Positions 11,401 through 24,205 of a stretch of DNA of 64,000 nucleotides are shown piece after piece. A model generated the notes under the pieces. It searched no databases. It was not told where the DNA came from and saw only the letters and a program-made list of their open reading frames with translations. Source of the DNA: Tyto alba. Lineage: Eukaryota > Chordata > Aves > Strigiformes > Tytonidae. A program made the position numbers and the translations under genes. Within the stretch, counting starts at the first letter, position 1. Each line of letters starts with the position of its first letter. The stretch covers positions 26,281,936 to 26,345,935 of the forward strand of contig NW_024881327.1 in NCBI RefSeq assembly GCF_018691265.1, written 5' to 3'.

Positions 11401-14400
11401 GTGTGGCAGCAAATTCTGACAACAGTAGTATCAGTTGGCACTGCATGGAGGATAAAGGTTGGTTACATCTTGTCCTCAGCTAATTGCCTGCTGCACATTT
11501 TTAAATACAAACCTTTTCGCTGAACTGTATGGATTTAGAATTCCAGGTCTTGTGTGTACTGTGTTTGGATGCCGTGGTAGAAAGTTGCCAGCGTAGATGC
11601 CTTTCTGTAACATACAATGGCTAGCAATAACTCCAACTAAAGGAAAAATCTCTTCCATAATATTACTGGTATTTCTTGCTTTCTTCTTTACAGATAACTC
11701 ATACGTTATCAGGCAGTTTTTTGCACCAGGACTGTTGAAAGCAAACAGTTATTTTGACCTCCCCCCAAAAGGAGAGGGGTGTGTTTATGCTTCAGGATGG
11801 GGATATTCTCTTTTTGAGTTGTCTAGGCTAAACTTTACTGCAACTGTACCAGCACTGTTGTCTTAAAACAACTGTCTTGCCCAAAATAAAGAAATCTGAA
11901 AGATTACTAAAATAATTGTTATTATAGTGTTGGGAAAGGAATTGTTGTTCTTAAGGGTTTCTTGTGGCACAAAGTTTTTGCACCTGCTGACCAGGGAAAT
12001 CAGACAGCTTCAGCATTGACCTGGAAGTCATGATGCTACCACTGGATCTCAGTAGTGGCAAAGTTTTGTTTTGTAATGCTGAGTAATATCACATAATTTG
12101 AAGAGTAATTTGAATTAAAGGTCATACTAAAAATAAAAAGCAAACAAACCCACAAAAACAAAACAAACCCCAAAATCGCCAACACATTCACAGTTTCACT
12201 CTATAGATGAAAAACTAGAGTATAAACTGGGGACTGTATTGTTCTGGGTGGTTATAGTTAGCTTTATGATGTATATCCAGCTAAAAATCTTTTCAGTTTT
12301 CACCTATTTGAATTGTCTGGCTTCTTAGACTTAAGCTCCCTTAAACTGGGACTGAGTCCCATCTGAGCTTTGACTCCTTTCATGTCCTGCACTGTCTGTG
12401 AGGCAAGTGCCTTGCTGAATAGGCCAGTGCTCCCACACATAGCATCTCCCAGCTACAACATCAGAAATGCCATCAGTGAGTTTGGAAGTGGCATGTTTCT
12501 AGCAGATACCGAGGACAGCTATTCCACTGACGTGACAGTGTGTGCCACCACCTCACATACATTGTCCTATTTCTCTTGGATTTGAGCTCATGATCAGCCT
12601 ACCTAGCTCAAGTGTGTTATATCTATACTTCTAGTCTCTTCTGACAACATACAGGTGGGCACTGTGCATCACCCTGACTGCTTAGAAAGACAAATACAGT
12701 GCTGTAATGTCAATTAGCAATCAAAAATAGATCTTACCATCTATCTATATTTCAAAGTTGTCATTATGTGTGAATTCAATATCGAATATGTGACGTACCT
12801 ATCAAAGTCATTACCTTCTAAAGTGAACTTACTTGTTTTCAGAGGATGACTTGGTCGTTTTTTAAATTTTACAGGTTCTTTTCCATTCTTCTTTTTTCAA
12901 AGCTTTGCTATCATAGGAAAGAGAACACTGTAATATTTGAGCAAAAGTATGTGAAGTTTTTAGTGTCTCTGTGCAATAATATAAGTAGGTCAAATACTCT
13001 GCTGGTGGAAACTATGTACACATACTTACATGGAGAGCTCCTGACAGTATAGTATTTTTGTGTTTAAATTTCCAAATACTAATTAGTTGTATTTTATTTC
13101 TATTTTCTCATTTTTCTGCTGTAAAATTTGTCAGATGACAGATTTTTTTTTTTTCAGTCCTTGGTGTCTTGAGAAACAGAAAATATAGACATGTTTTTAA
13201 GAGAAACAGAAACTTCATGCCAGATAGTCATTCCGATGTTTTTATTTTTCTGTTGGCCGAAAATGGTTATGAGGTTAATAAAATTACATCGTTCTTTCTC
13301 CTATGAATATTAGAGTGCAAACTCACAAAAAAATAAGTAGAAAAACTGCAGTACACCTGAGTATTTTACATTGTAGTTAAAGTTTCAGTAGCAAGATCTA
13401 ATAGCTAGGGTGTTACTAACTATTCCATCCTGTGCTGTGATTCTCTACCATTTTTACAAATGCAGGGTATGCATGACTCATGACTTAATCAAGGATGACA
13501 TTATTTATTTGTACTTTTGGCCATTGCAGAATAGGGTAGGCGTTGTTCACATATGCATGCCTGCACAGGACCCCATGCCAATAAATTTGGAAACTGTAAG
13601 ACACCAGCTTGTAGGCTTTCCCTGCCTAGAACTCACTAGTTTTCAGACCTTTCAACTTTTCTACAGGGTGCAGTAGTTACTAGGTGACATTTATTGACTT
13701 TAAACTGGTATAAACCAAAACCTTAAGCACAGGCTTTTGGGCTGCCGAAGCAAGAGGTTTGATACAAAGGAGTGAGGAAATAGAAAAGCTTTTGGAGTAA
13801 TTCCTCTTGCTCTACAAGAATAATTCATAGTTCAGCTGTAGAGAGACCTTTATTTCTCCATAGAATAGATTAAGATCAGTGGCATTCCTTATTTTTATTT
13901 ATATTGCTTTAGTCTACATGTAATTTATAATTATGTAGCCCATCTCAGTGCAATAAATTGTCTTTTTGGTGTTCTACAATGTTGATCAATAAATCTTTTT
14001 AGAAGAGATATTGCAACAATATTTGGAAAGAAGACCTGTGATGTTAGCTACCTGGAATTAGAAATGCTATATTTAAAAAAAAAAAAAAACCAACCCTGAA
14101 ATTAGGTCAGTCACTTTTCAACATAAAGTTTTATATGTGGAATGAATTGTTTTGGTGGGAGTCTTGCATGATAGCATGTTGATTACAAAGATCATCCTCT
14201 GGAATTTGGTACCTTTGGATGAAATTGCAGTTTGGGCACTGATATGCATTCTGTCTTACATAGCTAGAGAATCAAATGTAATTTGTTGATACTTCTGAAG
14301 AGAAAATTGTCCTGCAGCAATCACTTGCTTAAGCTTCCAATTTTTTTACAGTAAGTTCTTACTTAACCATCTGTTTGTTAGACTTGCTGCATTTAAACTC

Positions 14401-17400
14401 GGAGTAATTTCCAGAACATGCAAATTCATTTGGATTCTGACTTTATACATGTGATATTTTTAACTTTGCAAGTATTTATTCTACATAAAATTTATGTTAA
14501 TTTTCATGGCCTTGCTTAAAAACTGGTTTATACAAGCCCTGAAATAGTGTTGCTTCTTGTCATCTGCTTCTCATGGTCTCAGTTCATTTCTGTTGCTTGC
14601 TCAATACCTCTTGTGTTCATGATACCTTGTTTTTAACAAGGATTCAGTTGTGTTTATGTGTTTTCTATAAATTTCTATAAAACAGAGCCCTAAACTGCTG
14701 GGGGCACTTCAGTGCTACAGCCATACAGGTAAAACAGTAGACTAAATTTGTGGAAGTGATGAGGTGTTTTGTGTGTGTTTGGTTTTGTGCACCAGCCGTG
14801 ATACTCCACAGAGGAGGAGCTTGTTGGTTACAATTCGTATTCTGTGTTCTCAGGGAGCTCAGTTATGAGACATTTTCCAGGTTTGACATACCAAAATTAA
14901 GACATTCCAACTAGTTTTGCTTAGAAATAAAGATGTGTTTGTGTGTATATATAAAAATTATTCTACTCTATATATGTGTATGTATAATTCTTCCAGTTAA
15001 ACTAATTTTCTGTGAGTAGAATGCTCTTGTCAGACTACATTGAAAGCAAAATAAAATACAGGTAAGGATTGCTTTAACATCAAATAAGTCCTTTGAGAGT
15101 GAGCAGAAGCTGTCTCTACTGACAATTTATTAATCTGTTGAAAGAAAACTGTTTTAAGTTTTTCTAACTCTGGCTGATAAGGGGTTAAAATATCTTAAGT
15201 GTGGTTACCATATCACATGGGAGTTAAGGGTATCTTTCTGTATGCTTGTCAAAGAAACTTGTTTCCATTTGGTCTGAAAAATGCCATGTATTGCCATTGT
15301 GTCTCTCATTTAAAAAGCAAAGACCTCCCTCATTTTCTGAAGGAGCTAATATTTTGTATCCAGATAAGGGTCACACAGAGCCTCTAAAATGAGCACTTAA
15401 TAAAGAAATGGCTTTCTTAAGTGAACAAATGTCCACATCAATAAAACTTAAAAAGCCTTGTGGGAAGAAGAGGCTAAGCATATTAAGTCAATGGGAACTG
15501 TTAAATTAATGTTCTATGTGCAAAACCAAAATACTTGCTGTAAAAATAAAAGAATCCTAATGTATAAATTATTCTAATGGGAGCCATCTTGGTGGTGGGG
15601 GAAGCAAAAAAACACTACCACCCCCTCTACACATGCGCACATTATTGTGTTAGAAATGTAAACAGTTAATAGCTTTTTTCGTTTTCTTTTGAGATGCATG
15701 TTGAGATTATACGGCAGTTGATACCTGGTTAGCCCATGTTACAGAAGGGCAGCACGATTCTCAGTTTTGTACGAACACTTGTCACCAGTGAGCCCCTCAC
15801 CAGCCCCAGGAAATCCCTGTCGGAGCTACAGCTCTGCCTGTCACTTGCCATTCTTTTTCCTCTGTGACTTTTCTCCTTAAAATGTAGTATTAGCTGATTA
15901 CTTGCTGTAAAAGATAACATTAACTGGGCCGAAAGGCAGATTCCCTCACTCCCTGTCAGTATACATGGAGGAGCTGTGGAGAGGCACAATATTGAATACA
16001 TCAACATTTACGCAGATAACTGTGCTCCAAGAGGCAAAGCTTCTGGTATGTGTACTCCCAGCAAGTCCTTGCTTTGCACTATGTGTTGCTCCACTCATAG
16101 AGAGTTGCATACCACCTGATTTTCATTAGTGGCAGGATCTGCTTTCCAGTCTCTGCTTCTTAAGGAGATTGTTGCCACCCTCACTAAAAAAAAATTATCT
16201 TTTGTCTTTCTGTTATGACTTGCACAGTCTGAATCATATGTGAAACGTTTTTTTAAAAAAATACACTCTTCCAAAAAAATGAGAAATGTCTCCAATGGAT
16301 TGGTCGAGTCTCTTGGCTTAATGATCTGCAGAAAAATGGCGTGTACTATTTCTGGTCTAACAAAGTGGAGGATTCAAGCACTCTTGACAGCAGCATCTTG
16401 TAATATGTTTTGGGAGGCAGGGACCTATAAGCAGTGTCTTTTCAGGTGTGGCTTCTGTGGTCATAGGTAGGCAGTGCAAGAGAGCAGATTCCCATAGTCA
16501 ATCTTTTTGCCTATTAACAACAGAAATCCCATTAGCAATGCCCATTCATCAGCCTTCTGATGGACAAGTTAATTGGCAAGATTTTGCTGAGTACTGAATT
16601 AAGTGTGTGGTTGTAGTGTTTAGTCTCTGCTAATAAGCTAATTAATTTGGTGTTAATTGTGTGTTACTGGACAGGCAAAGTGGTATATGAATGGAGATGG
16701 GGAGGTAAGCAGCTCTGTCTGTGCTCTAGCATTATATTTTCTATTCATTTTGTTCACTATGATACCCATGCTTTTTGATAAAAAGACTTGTTTGTTGTAT
16801 TTTCTAGATGCTTTCAATCAATAAGGTTCACTCAGCTTGTCATAGTCTAGCTTAGAAAATAAAGTTGGGTTTTTTTTAAGATTATACATAGAGTTTCTTA
16901 GCTAATAATCCTAACTAATTTTGCCCCTGCTAAAGGTTCAGAGCAGGACTGCGTTTACCTTTGGGTTTTGTCTGCTTTCACTAATTATAGTCTTTAAGGA
17001 AATGAGCATTGCTTTATTTTTACAGTCCAGGTGTTGTCCCTAGATAAAATTCCAGATACTGTTATAATAATAATGAAATCAAAACAACAGAACACAGCCT
17101 CTTGTAGTGAGAGCTTTACTCATAGGAACTACTTATCGTTGTATTTGTTAGCTCAAAGGCAGTAAATCACCTCTCAAATCTCTTATCTGCAAACCAGTTT
17201 GATAGTGCCAACACTGTATCTCTATTTTTGAGTGTAATTATATTAGTCTATCAGCTTAGTTTTCCTCAGTTTTTGGAGAATATACTTGATTATTTCCTAC
17301 AGACTGGCAAGGAAAAAGTGGAGAAACAGCACAACTGAAAATTAATGAAAACTTTACTGTGGGCAGTATCCAAAATTAACAGTGGGGCTGCCACATCACA

Positions 17401-20400
17401 TTCCCCCTGTCTCCCCACCTTAATGAGTTCCGTACTTCCCTTTCCACTGGCCCACACACTTCCTTGGATCACAGACATTTCTGGGCATAGTGTACATGCA
17501 CGGACATACAGGTGCACACTGAACTGCTTTTCCCACAGTCTGGGTTGTCTGGGCATTAGTCAGCCCTAGGCTGAAAAGCAGATTGGCACAGTACCAATCC
17601 CTAGCTGTAAACCTAGCCTCTCCTAAGGGATTTTTGTCCCAGCAAAAAAACCCCACCTTCACTGAGTCTTGACATGCTCGTGCAAGCATGTCTTTATGGC
17701 CGCTGCCTTCAAATCGTAGCTCTTACCTGTGTCTGCATCATCTGGTCTTGGTCATGAAGGTCTTTGAAGGCACAACTGTACTCAAGACTCTGAGGCTGAT
17801 GTTTTTCCCAAAACCATTATTTTCAGTAGGAAAATAAGTATATTCTTAATTTGATTTTGCTTACTTGATGGAAAACAAGGTGGTGTTCATTTTCTGAGTT
17901 GTCAGGCCAGCCAAGATCAGGGTGGTCTAGGATTTAACTACTTTTCTTGACTTAAGATTTTATCTTTTACCTGGTAAAATTGAACCAGCAGTGAGTTAGA
18001 GAACTTGCAAAACTCTGCACTGTTGTTGGCCATGTTTCCAATTAAAACCCCCACCCTCAAAGGAGGCGACACAGATAGTACTCCACAACCAGCTGATTGT
18101 GGCTCAGTCCAGCTATGGAGCCATGACAGATTTTTGTTCATTATAAATTATGATATCATTGTTTGCAGATGCATAGACTTGCTTGATACCATTTGCTCAC
18201 CTCCAGTAAAGAAGGCAGGCTCAGCTCTCCTTGTCTAGGTTAGAAAAGCAGGTCTTGTTTGAAAGACGTACTAGTGTAACAAGACTGCTTCCTTCTCCTT
18301 TGGTGCCCACCTCCCTCAAAAAAGTGAAAGGAAATACTCACTTCTTACCTAGAAATAACCTGCATTTACCTAGTCTGAGGCTTCTGTACCATTGTTTTCT
18401 CTCTGTTTACTCTTTCATGTATTCTGTAAGAATGCTTTGTTAATTAAAAATGTAGTAGGCACAGGAGAAATTTCTCTCTGGATGTCCCCCCCTGCACCAC
18501 CCCATCCCAAGGTGTTTGCCTTTGTGTGCCTTTAAAACAAATAGCATATGGCTCTGTGAGTTTTCCTGTAATTCAAAATAGTAATGTTGCCTGTAGAAAT
18601 TAAGGGCACCGGCACACGTAAAACTTGTACAGTATTTTATAATGAAATACGACAGACAGTTTGTGCAGCTGTGTCTAATAAGGCATGAATACAGTTAACT
18701 GCTATTTACTTCCTCACACTCTGTTTGTTTGAAGTACAGAAATGCTGTACATTCACATTAGGCAATTTAGTATAGAAATCTAACTTGGACTATTGATGGG
18801 AAGTATTTCATAATTTTGTAGCAGGTTAAAACATATGGTTGTAGTTACAATAAATATATGGCTTAGTCCATAAACCACTGCCATTCAGCACAACTGTCAA
18901 GTTGATGTAGGTTTATCCTTCAGGAGAGTAAAATGTAGGTAATGGATAAGTAATAAATGATAGTCTGGGTCTCTGCCTGGGGAAGGGAAAAGTTTAAAAT
19001 TCTTTTTAACGAGGGCATTTGTAAGAGAAGAGAAAAAGATAATGTGCCAGAGATGAGAAACTCTCCAAATACAAACTAATTCTATCCATCAGTGTCTCTT
19101 CTAGTATTTCTTCCCTACCCATCCCCAAGTTAGGGAAAGTGAAATAGCTGCTAATCCATAGGCAGCAAAGGATTCAGACATACTCCATTGTTTAATCTGA
19201 TTTACCCTTGCATAGTAGTGCTGCCTCTCCTGAATGGAGCAGAAGGGTTCTTCTCCGATAAAAGTAAGGAACACTTTCTTTAAAGTTTTTAAAATGTCTC
19301 TGGCTTTCTCTGAATTTCTTAACCCACTACTCTTCTGCAACACAGGAACAATGATAACACAGTTAAATTTGGGAAGATGTAAGCACTGTATTAAATAAGG
19401 TTATCAAATGCTGTAGCTATTAAATGTATCTGCTCAGAATATCGTTTTTCAGTCGTCAGTGGGATCAGAGTGTAGTTAAAATAAATGTTCCCCAAGAGAG
19501 ACTGGCGTGGGCCCTCAACTGCCTTTTTATTAACAGATAATTTTAAAATGGCTGTGGTGTCCCTGGTGACCAGGCTCTCACTGACGTGATTTATTCTGGT
19601 TCTGTTTGGTTTTGAAAGTACATTTTTAAGAAAGCATTCATTTTTATATCTGTTTTAACAGATACAGTTATGAGAAAATTCTGAAAGTCTCTACTTGCAG
19701 AATAAAAAAAAAAAATAAATAAAAAGCTAAAATTCTTGGTAACATGTACCACTTCCTAAAGTTCATTATCTGTAATGGACAGTAGCCTTAGCTGGGCATA
19801 AGTCTTCTGATTGTAACAATATGATACATAGGAATACATTTCAAAATATATGTTCTTGTACCAAAAGCCAATTGAAAAGCGCTCTCAACCTTCTCACTTG
19901 TCTTAACTGAATTATCCTGCCTCCCCTCTGTGTAGGTTTTTCCCCAGACTGTAGATGGATTTTCTTTCCAGGTTACTTCATTTCTGGACTCAGTACTCAA
20001 GAAGTCAATACACAACACTCAAGCATCCTGTATTCCACAGTAGTTCTGTAGAGTTTCAGAACAACTCAGGGCACATAATAGCTGAGAAGTCTATTAGCAG
20101 GACGCAGAACTTCAATGTTTTGCTTTGGGTTCTGACTTTACCCAGTTTTTGCAGCTACATGGAATGAAACTTTTTCTCTACGAATTCAACCTGTGTAAGG
20201 CTATCAGTCTGAACTCCAAATGTCAGCATCTGCAAATGGTTTGGTTGCCTCTGTGAAATTAATTGTTTCCTAGTCTATCACTGTGTGCATTTGTGTTTTA
20301 TCCATAGCATGGGTAAGATCTCTATTAGAAGTGATCGCTACTGGAAAACGAATTATTTCTTCAGTATCTGATGGGTGGACTTAGAGAAGTAAAGATAATC

Positions 20401-23400
20401 ATGGAGTAGTTTGCCCTTTCTCATCCTGTTTCCCTTCTGAAAGTCAAAAGAGGATACACAGTTCTAAAACATCAGTAAAACACTCTTGCTTGGCACTAGT
20501 TACCTTCTCCTTTTCTTGCATGTGCTGTTCATAGGAGTTTTATTTTCATAAAATATGTAGAGGCAGAGGATATCTTTAAAACTTGTAACTCTTAAATGTT
20601 TTCAGTAAGTAGTGGCATGGTAACTGAATTTCTTATGTAAAATTACAAAAGCTAGACGCTGTTGCACAGAGGGAGCAACATATTTCATGCAGATGGGCTC
20701 TCAAACAATGATGGAAACAGCAACTCATGGATGACCAGGTGACCTGTTTTTCTGTCTTGAAGAACTAAAAATAATTTACATATTTTTGTTTTTGAAACAT
20801 TTGCATGTCATCTTGGTGTGATTACTGGCACATGTTCTATTGATTCAAGTTTATTGTCGCATTATTCTCTCACATTCAAGGGCCACATGTGCTCCACATC
20901 TGGTGAACATTCAAAGGCCTTTTGAAAAACATCACCACATTTTTGTTCTTAGAAATGCTTATGACAAACATCACGCTCTTGCATCTGCTTCTGCTATTGG
21001 TTGCAAACAGGATGCACTAGGCTGTGCCTACTGTCCAGTTACAAAACCACCAAAAATATCAGAATACATTTCCTGTTAACCAAAGTGATTAACTGCTTGA
21101 CTGTTGGTCCTTGTTCCTTGCACCAGAATAACCATGCATCCTTGTTCTGGTGAAATCACAGCAGACGGTACTGGATGTATATCTCTTTGTAGCCACTTTT
21201 ATTAGATTAGGTGATGTGGGGAAAAGGAACAGCAGGAAGAAAACCATAGCATTTTTAGGAATGAATAGGAGCCCTCTTTTTTATAGTTACTTTTGATAAA
21301 CTATAATCTTGCTTTTGAGGAGAGCCTGCCTTAAAAACTGCTAGCATAGTATTCAGTGTCAAAACTTATCATTAAACTACTTCTAAAAGCATTCTGGAAA
21401 AAGTTGGTTGTTTTCTTACAGATCTGTCAGTACCGTTCTGATTTGGTACATTGCTCAATGCATTTTATGGTGTGGCTGCATGACTATTTACCGCACTTCA
21501 TGACAGTGACGTTGCATTTATCGTGAACCTCTCATGGTGTGAAGTATACTCATTCTGAACACCATCTGTTTAGAATATATGGTTCCCTGTACCAAATCAG
21601 TTGCATGCAAAGGAGATCGCAGTGTGCTTTTCACACATTATTTATTATGTAGGGCAAAGTTAAAAATCATGATTAGCATCTTCTTACATTTCACCCTTAG
21701 GTGCATATAATATAAAATCTCATTTGGAGATACCTAAAGCCAAACTCAAACCTGAAACATGTTTAGTTGGGCTTAGAATGAAGGAGAAAATATTCTCCTG
21801 ACTCAATAATGAACTTCGTTTCTCTTTTGGGACTTGACTTCTGACACAGAGAGAAGGCCAAAATAAAAACCAGAGTGAGTGAGGGCCCCGACTTAAACCT
21901 GCTTTTAATTAAGCCTTGTAAAGAAGCTTTTCTGCTAAAACTCTCAGGTTGAAGAGTTCATGCAAAAAAATCTCCCTGTGGCTTATGAACAGCCAAAGCG
22001 GGGACATTCAAGCACACAGTTTTGAATAGTTTAAACCAGAAAAAGAATGCAAGTGAGAAATCCCATATTATTTAATGCAGTTTTTAGCAGGCCACTCCTC
22101 CAGTTTTCTTCTTTTTATATTATTCTGTGTGTTTCAGTTTAAAACAATGTAGCTACAAGTTGTTTTGATATTAACAAACATGAAAACTAAATTGCTTTGG
22201 TTTCCTTTTTTCCTAATTGCACATAGATCTGACCCAGTTCAGCTGGACACAGTTACAGTGCGTTAGAAATGTAATACACATTTCAAATCAGAATCCTTGC
22301 ACCAAGGCAAAGGTCAAAGTAATTTTGTTGTTTGTTTGTTTTTAAAGGGATTAAATAAATGTAGTTTTACCACAAGGAAAATGATAGTGTGCATTGCTCA
22401 AATATGGCTTTTAAGTCCATGTTTAAATGGGAGTAGGCAATCCTGTCTGGAACAGTGGCAGGGATCATTTCAGAAGTAAATGTTGCATGTTTTCTGTGCA
22501 AAGCTATGCTCATTGTGCAAGACTTCTGCTAGATCACTTACACTATCAACCCCAGACAAGAGCTTACACCACGTTAAAATAAAGCTGTGGCTTCAGTGAC
22601 AGGCTGTAAACAAAAAGGGGTGGGATACAGTTAATGGCAGCAGTATAGTGCTAAAGAAAAATAAATAATTCCCTTTTACTTGCAACTGGCAAAGGCCCAA
22701 ATCCTGAAGCATCATCAATCATCCTTGATGACTAGATGAGATCATAAACCGAATGAGGAAAAATAAACTTGAATTTAACTTGTGATTGGCACAGTAAAAA
22801 TTAACTTTCACCAAAAAAAATGTTTTCTTCTTCCAAAACGTTTCTAATTGCCATCCTTCCCAACTTTTCCCCACCCACTGCAGAACTTCCAAGTGCTCTT
22901 CACTGTTGGTAGATGTCATCCCATATCCTTCCATGTCTGTGTCAGCATGTGCTTTTAGTTTTTTGCTAAGAAGCAAACTGCTTTTGCATTTCTTCCAAAA
23001 AAACATTTTAAGTGTAGTCTTCATATAAATACTGAATATCATGTTATTCATAACCTCATAATTCACCAGTCTACCAGCTGAATAATGTAGCAGGCATGGA
23101 AGACCGAGAAGCAAAGGATGTTATACAGACAAGGAGAGCCATTCTGACAAAAATCTGTTGGGGAAGAACTTCCTGAGAAAAATACGTGAAGTTTCTTTTT
23201 CAGTTCTTCACACATCTACAGCTTATTATGAACAAAATACACGCTCTAGGGAACAGTTATGTACTGTCAGGAAAATCTACTCAATATTTTAATTTTTACA
23301 GCTGTTTATATTTTGCACTGTGATTTTTTACAAAGTTTCTGTATAATATCCCTTGAGAGAGAGGTTTGTTCTTCATGAGCTGATAGCTTTTAATATAAAA

Positions 23401-23408
23401 GGTAAAAC
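8448..23408 (+). other. SCFD2 33.4-kb intron, first part
   Basis: This is the start of the intron that runs from 8448 to 41815. It is largely unique AT-rich sequence with no exon that I can support. Small structures are an A15 run at 14075-14089 and a short TG/TA-rich stretch at about 14936-14995. A homeodomain-motif-rich patch lies at 16540-16690. The open frames here are all short and lack recognisable domains. Confidence 0.6.
14936..14995. repeat. Short imperfect TG/TA simple repeat
   Basis: Two small (TG)n and (TA)n clusters, gtgtgtatatata and tatatatgtgtatgtata, are separated by about 18 bp. This is a decayed microsatellite. Confidence 0.5.
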
Positions 23409-23420
23409 CGTGCAAACCTC

Positions 23421-24120
23421 ATGAAGTTCAACAAGGCCGAGTGCAAGGTCCTGCACATGGGTCAGGGCAATCCCCTGCACAAATACAGGCTGGGGGATGA
23501 GTGGATTGAGAGCAGCCCTGCGGAGAAGGACTTGGGAGTATTAGCGGATGGAAAACTGACTATGAGCCAGCAATGTGCGCTCGCAGCCCAGAAAACCAAC
23601 CGTGTCCTGGGCTGCATCAAGAGGAGTGTGGCCAGCAGGTTGAGGAAGTGATTTTCCCCCTCTACTCCGCTCTGGTGAGACCCCACCTGCAGTGCTGTGT
23701 CCAGCTCTGGGGCCCCCAGCATAAGAAGGACATGGACCTGCTCGAGGGGGTCCAGAGGAGGCCACGAAGATGATCAGGGGTTGGAGCACCTGCCTGATGA
23801 GGCCAGGCTGAGAGAGTTGGGGTTGTTCAGCCTGGAGAAGAGAAGGCTCTGGGGAGGCCTTATAGTGGCCTTCCAGTACTTAAAGGGGCTACAGGAAAGG
23901 TGGGGAGGGACTCTGCATCAGGGAGTGTAGGGATAGGATGAGGGGTAATGGTTTTAAACTGAAAAAATATGTATTTACTTTAGTTGTAAGGAAGAAATTC
24001 TTTCCTGTGAGGGTGGTGAGGCACTGGCACAGGGTGCCCAGAGCAGCTGTGGCTGCCCCCTCCCTGGCAGGGCTCAAGGCCAGGCTGGACGGGGCTTTGA
24101 GCAACCTGGTCTGGTGGAAG
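23421..24120 (+). pseudogene. CR1 ORF2 C-terminal remnant (reverse transcriptase end), frame-broken
   Basis: The C-terminal part of CR1 ORF2 is spread over three frames. 23421-23651 ends at TGA. 23573-23773 carries the '[11 protein letters not shown]...[13 protein letters not shown]' part. 23697-23930 carries the '[14 protein letters not shown]' part. About 23938-24120 carries '...FPVRVVRHWHRVP...ARLDGALSNLVWW'. There is no catalytic core, because the truncation removed the endonuclease and the reverse transcriptase palm. It is a molecular fossil. Confidence 0.85.
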
Positions 24121-24185
24121 GTGTCCCTGCCCATGGCAGGGGGGTTGGAACATGATGATCTTTAAGGTCCCTTCCAACCCAAACC

Positions 24186-24205
24186 ATTCTATGATTCTGT
24201 GATTC
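24186..24205 (+). repeat. CR1 3'-terminal octamer repeat
   Basis: ATTCTATGATTCTGTGATTC consists of two 8-bp units plus half a unit. This is the diagnostic CR1 3' terminus, which the family uses instead of a poly(A) tail, and it fixes the 3' boundary of the element. Confidence 0.9.

Larger units (their letters stand above)
23409..24205 (+). mobile_element. 5'-truncated CR1 LINE (3' 0.8 kb)
   Basis: This is the 3' end of a chicken-repeat-1 non-LTR retrotransposon. It begins within ORF2 at the 'acctcatgaagttcaacaag' segment and encodes recognisable CR1 pieces in succession: [66 protein letters not shown] and [14 protein letters not shown]. It ends in the CR1 3' UTR and the terminal octamer repeat. 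A full CR1 is about 4.5 kb, so over 80% is missing, as is usual for this family. The reading frame is broken by a stop at 23649-23651 and by at least two further frame changes, so it is inactive. It lies in sense orientation to SCFD2. Confidence 0.95.

Noticed and set aside
12340..12420. Possible fragment of an old transposon ('aagctccctt...gggactga')
   Set aside because: The similarity is too short and loose to assign a family by eye.
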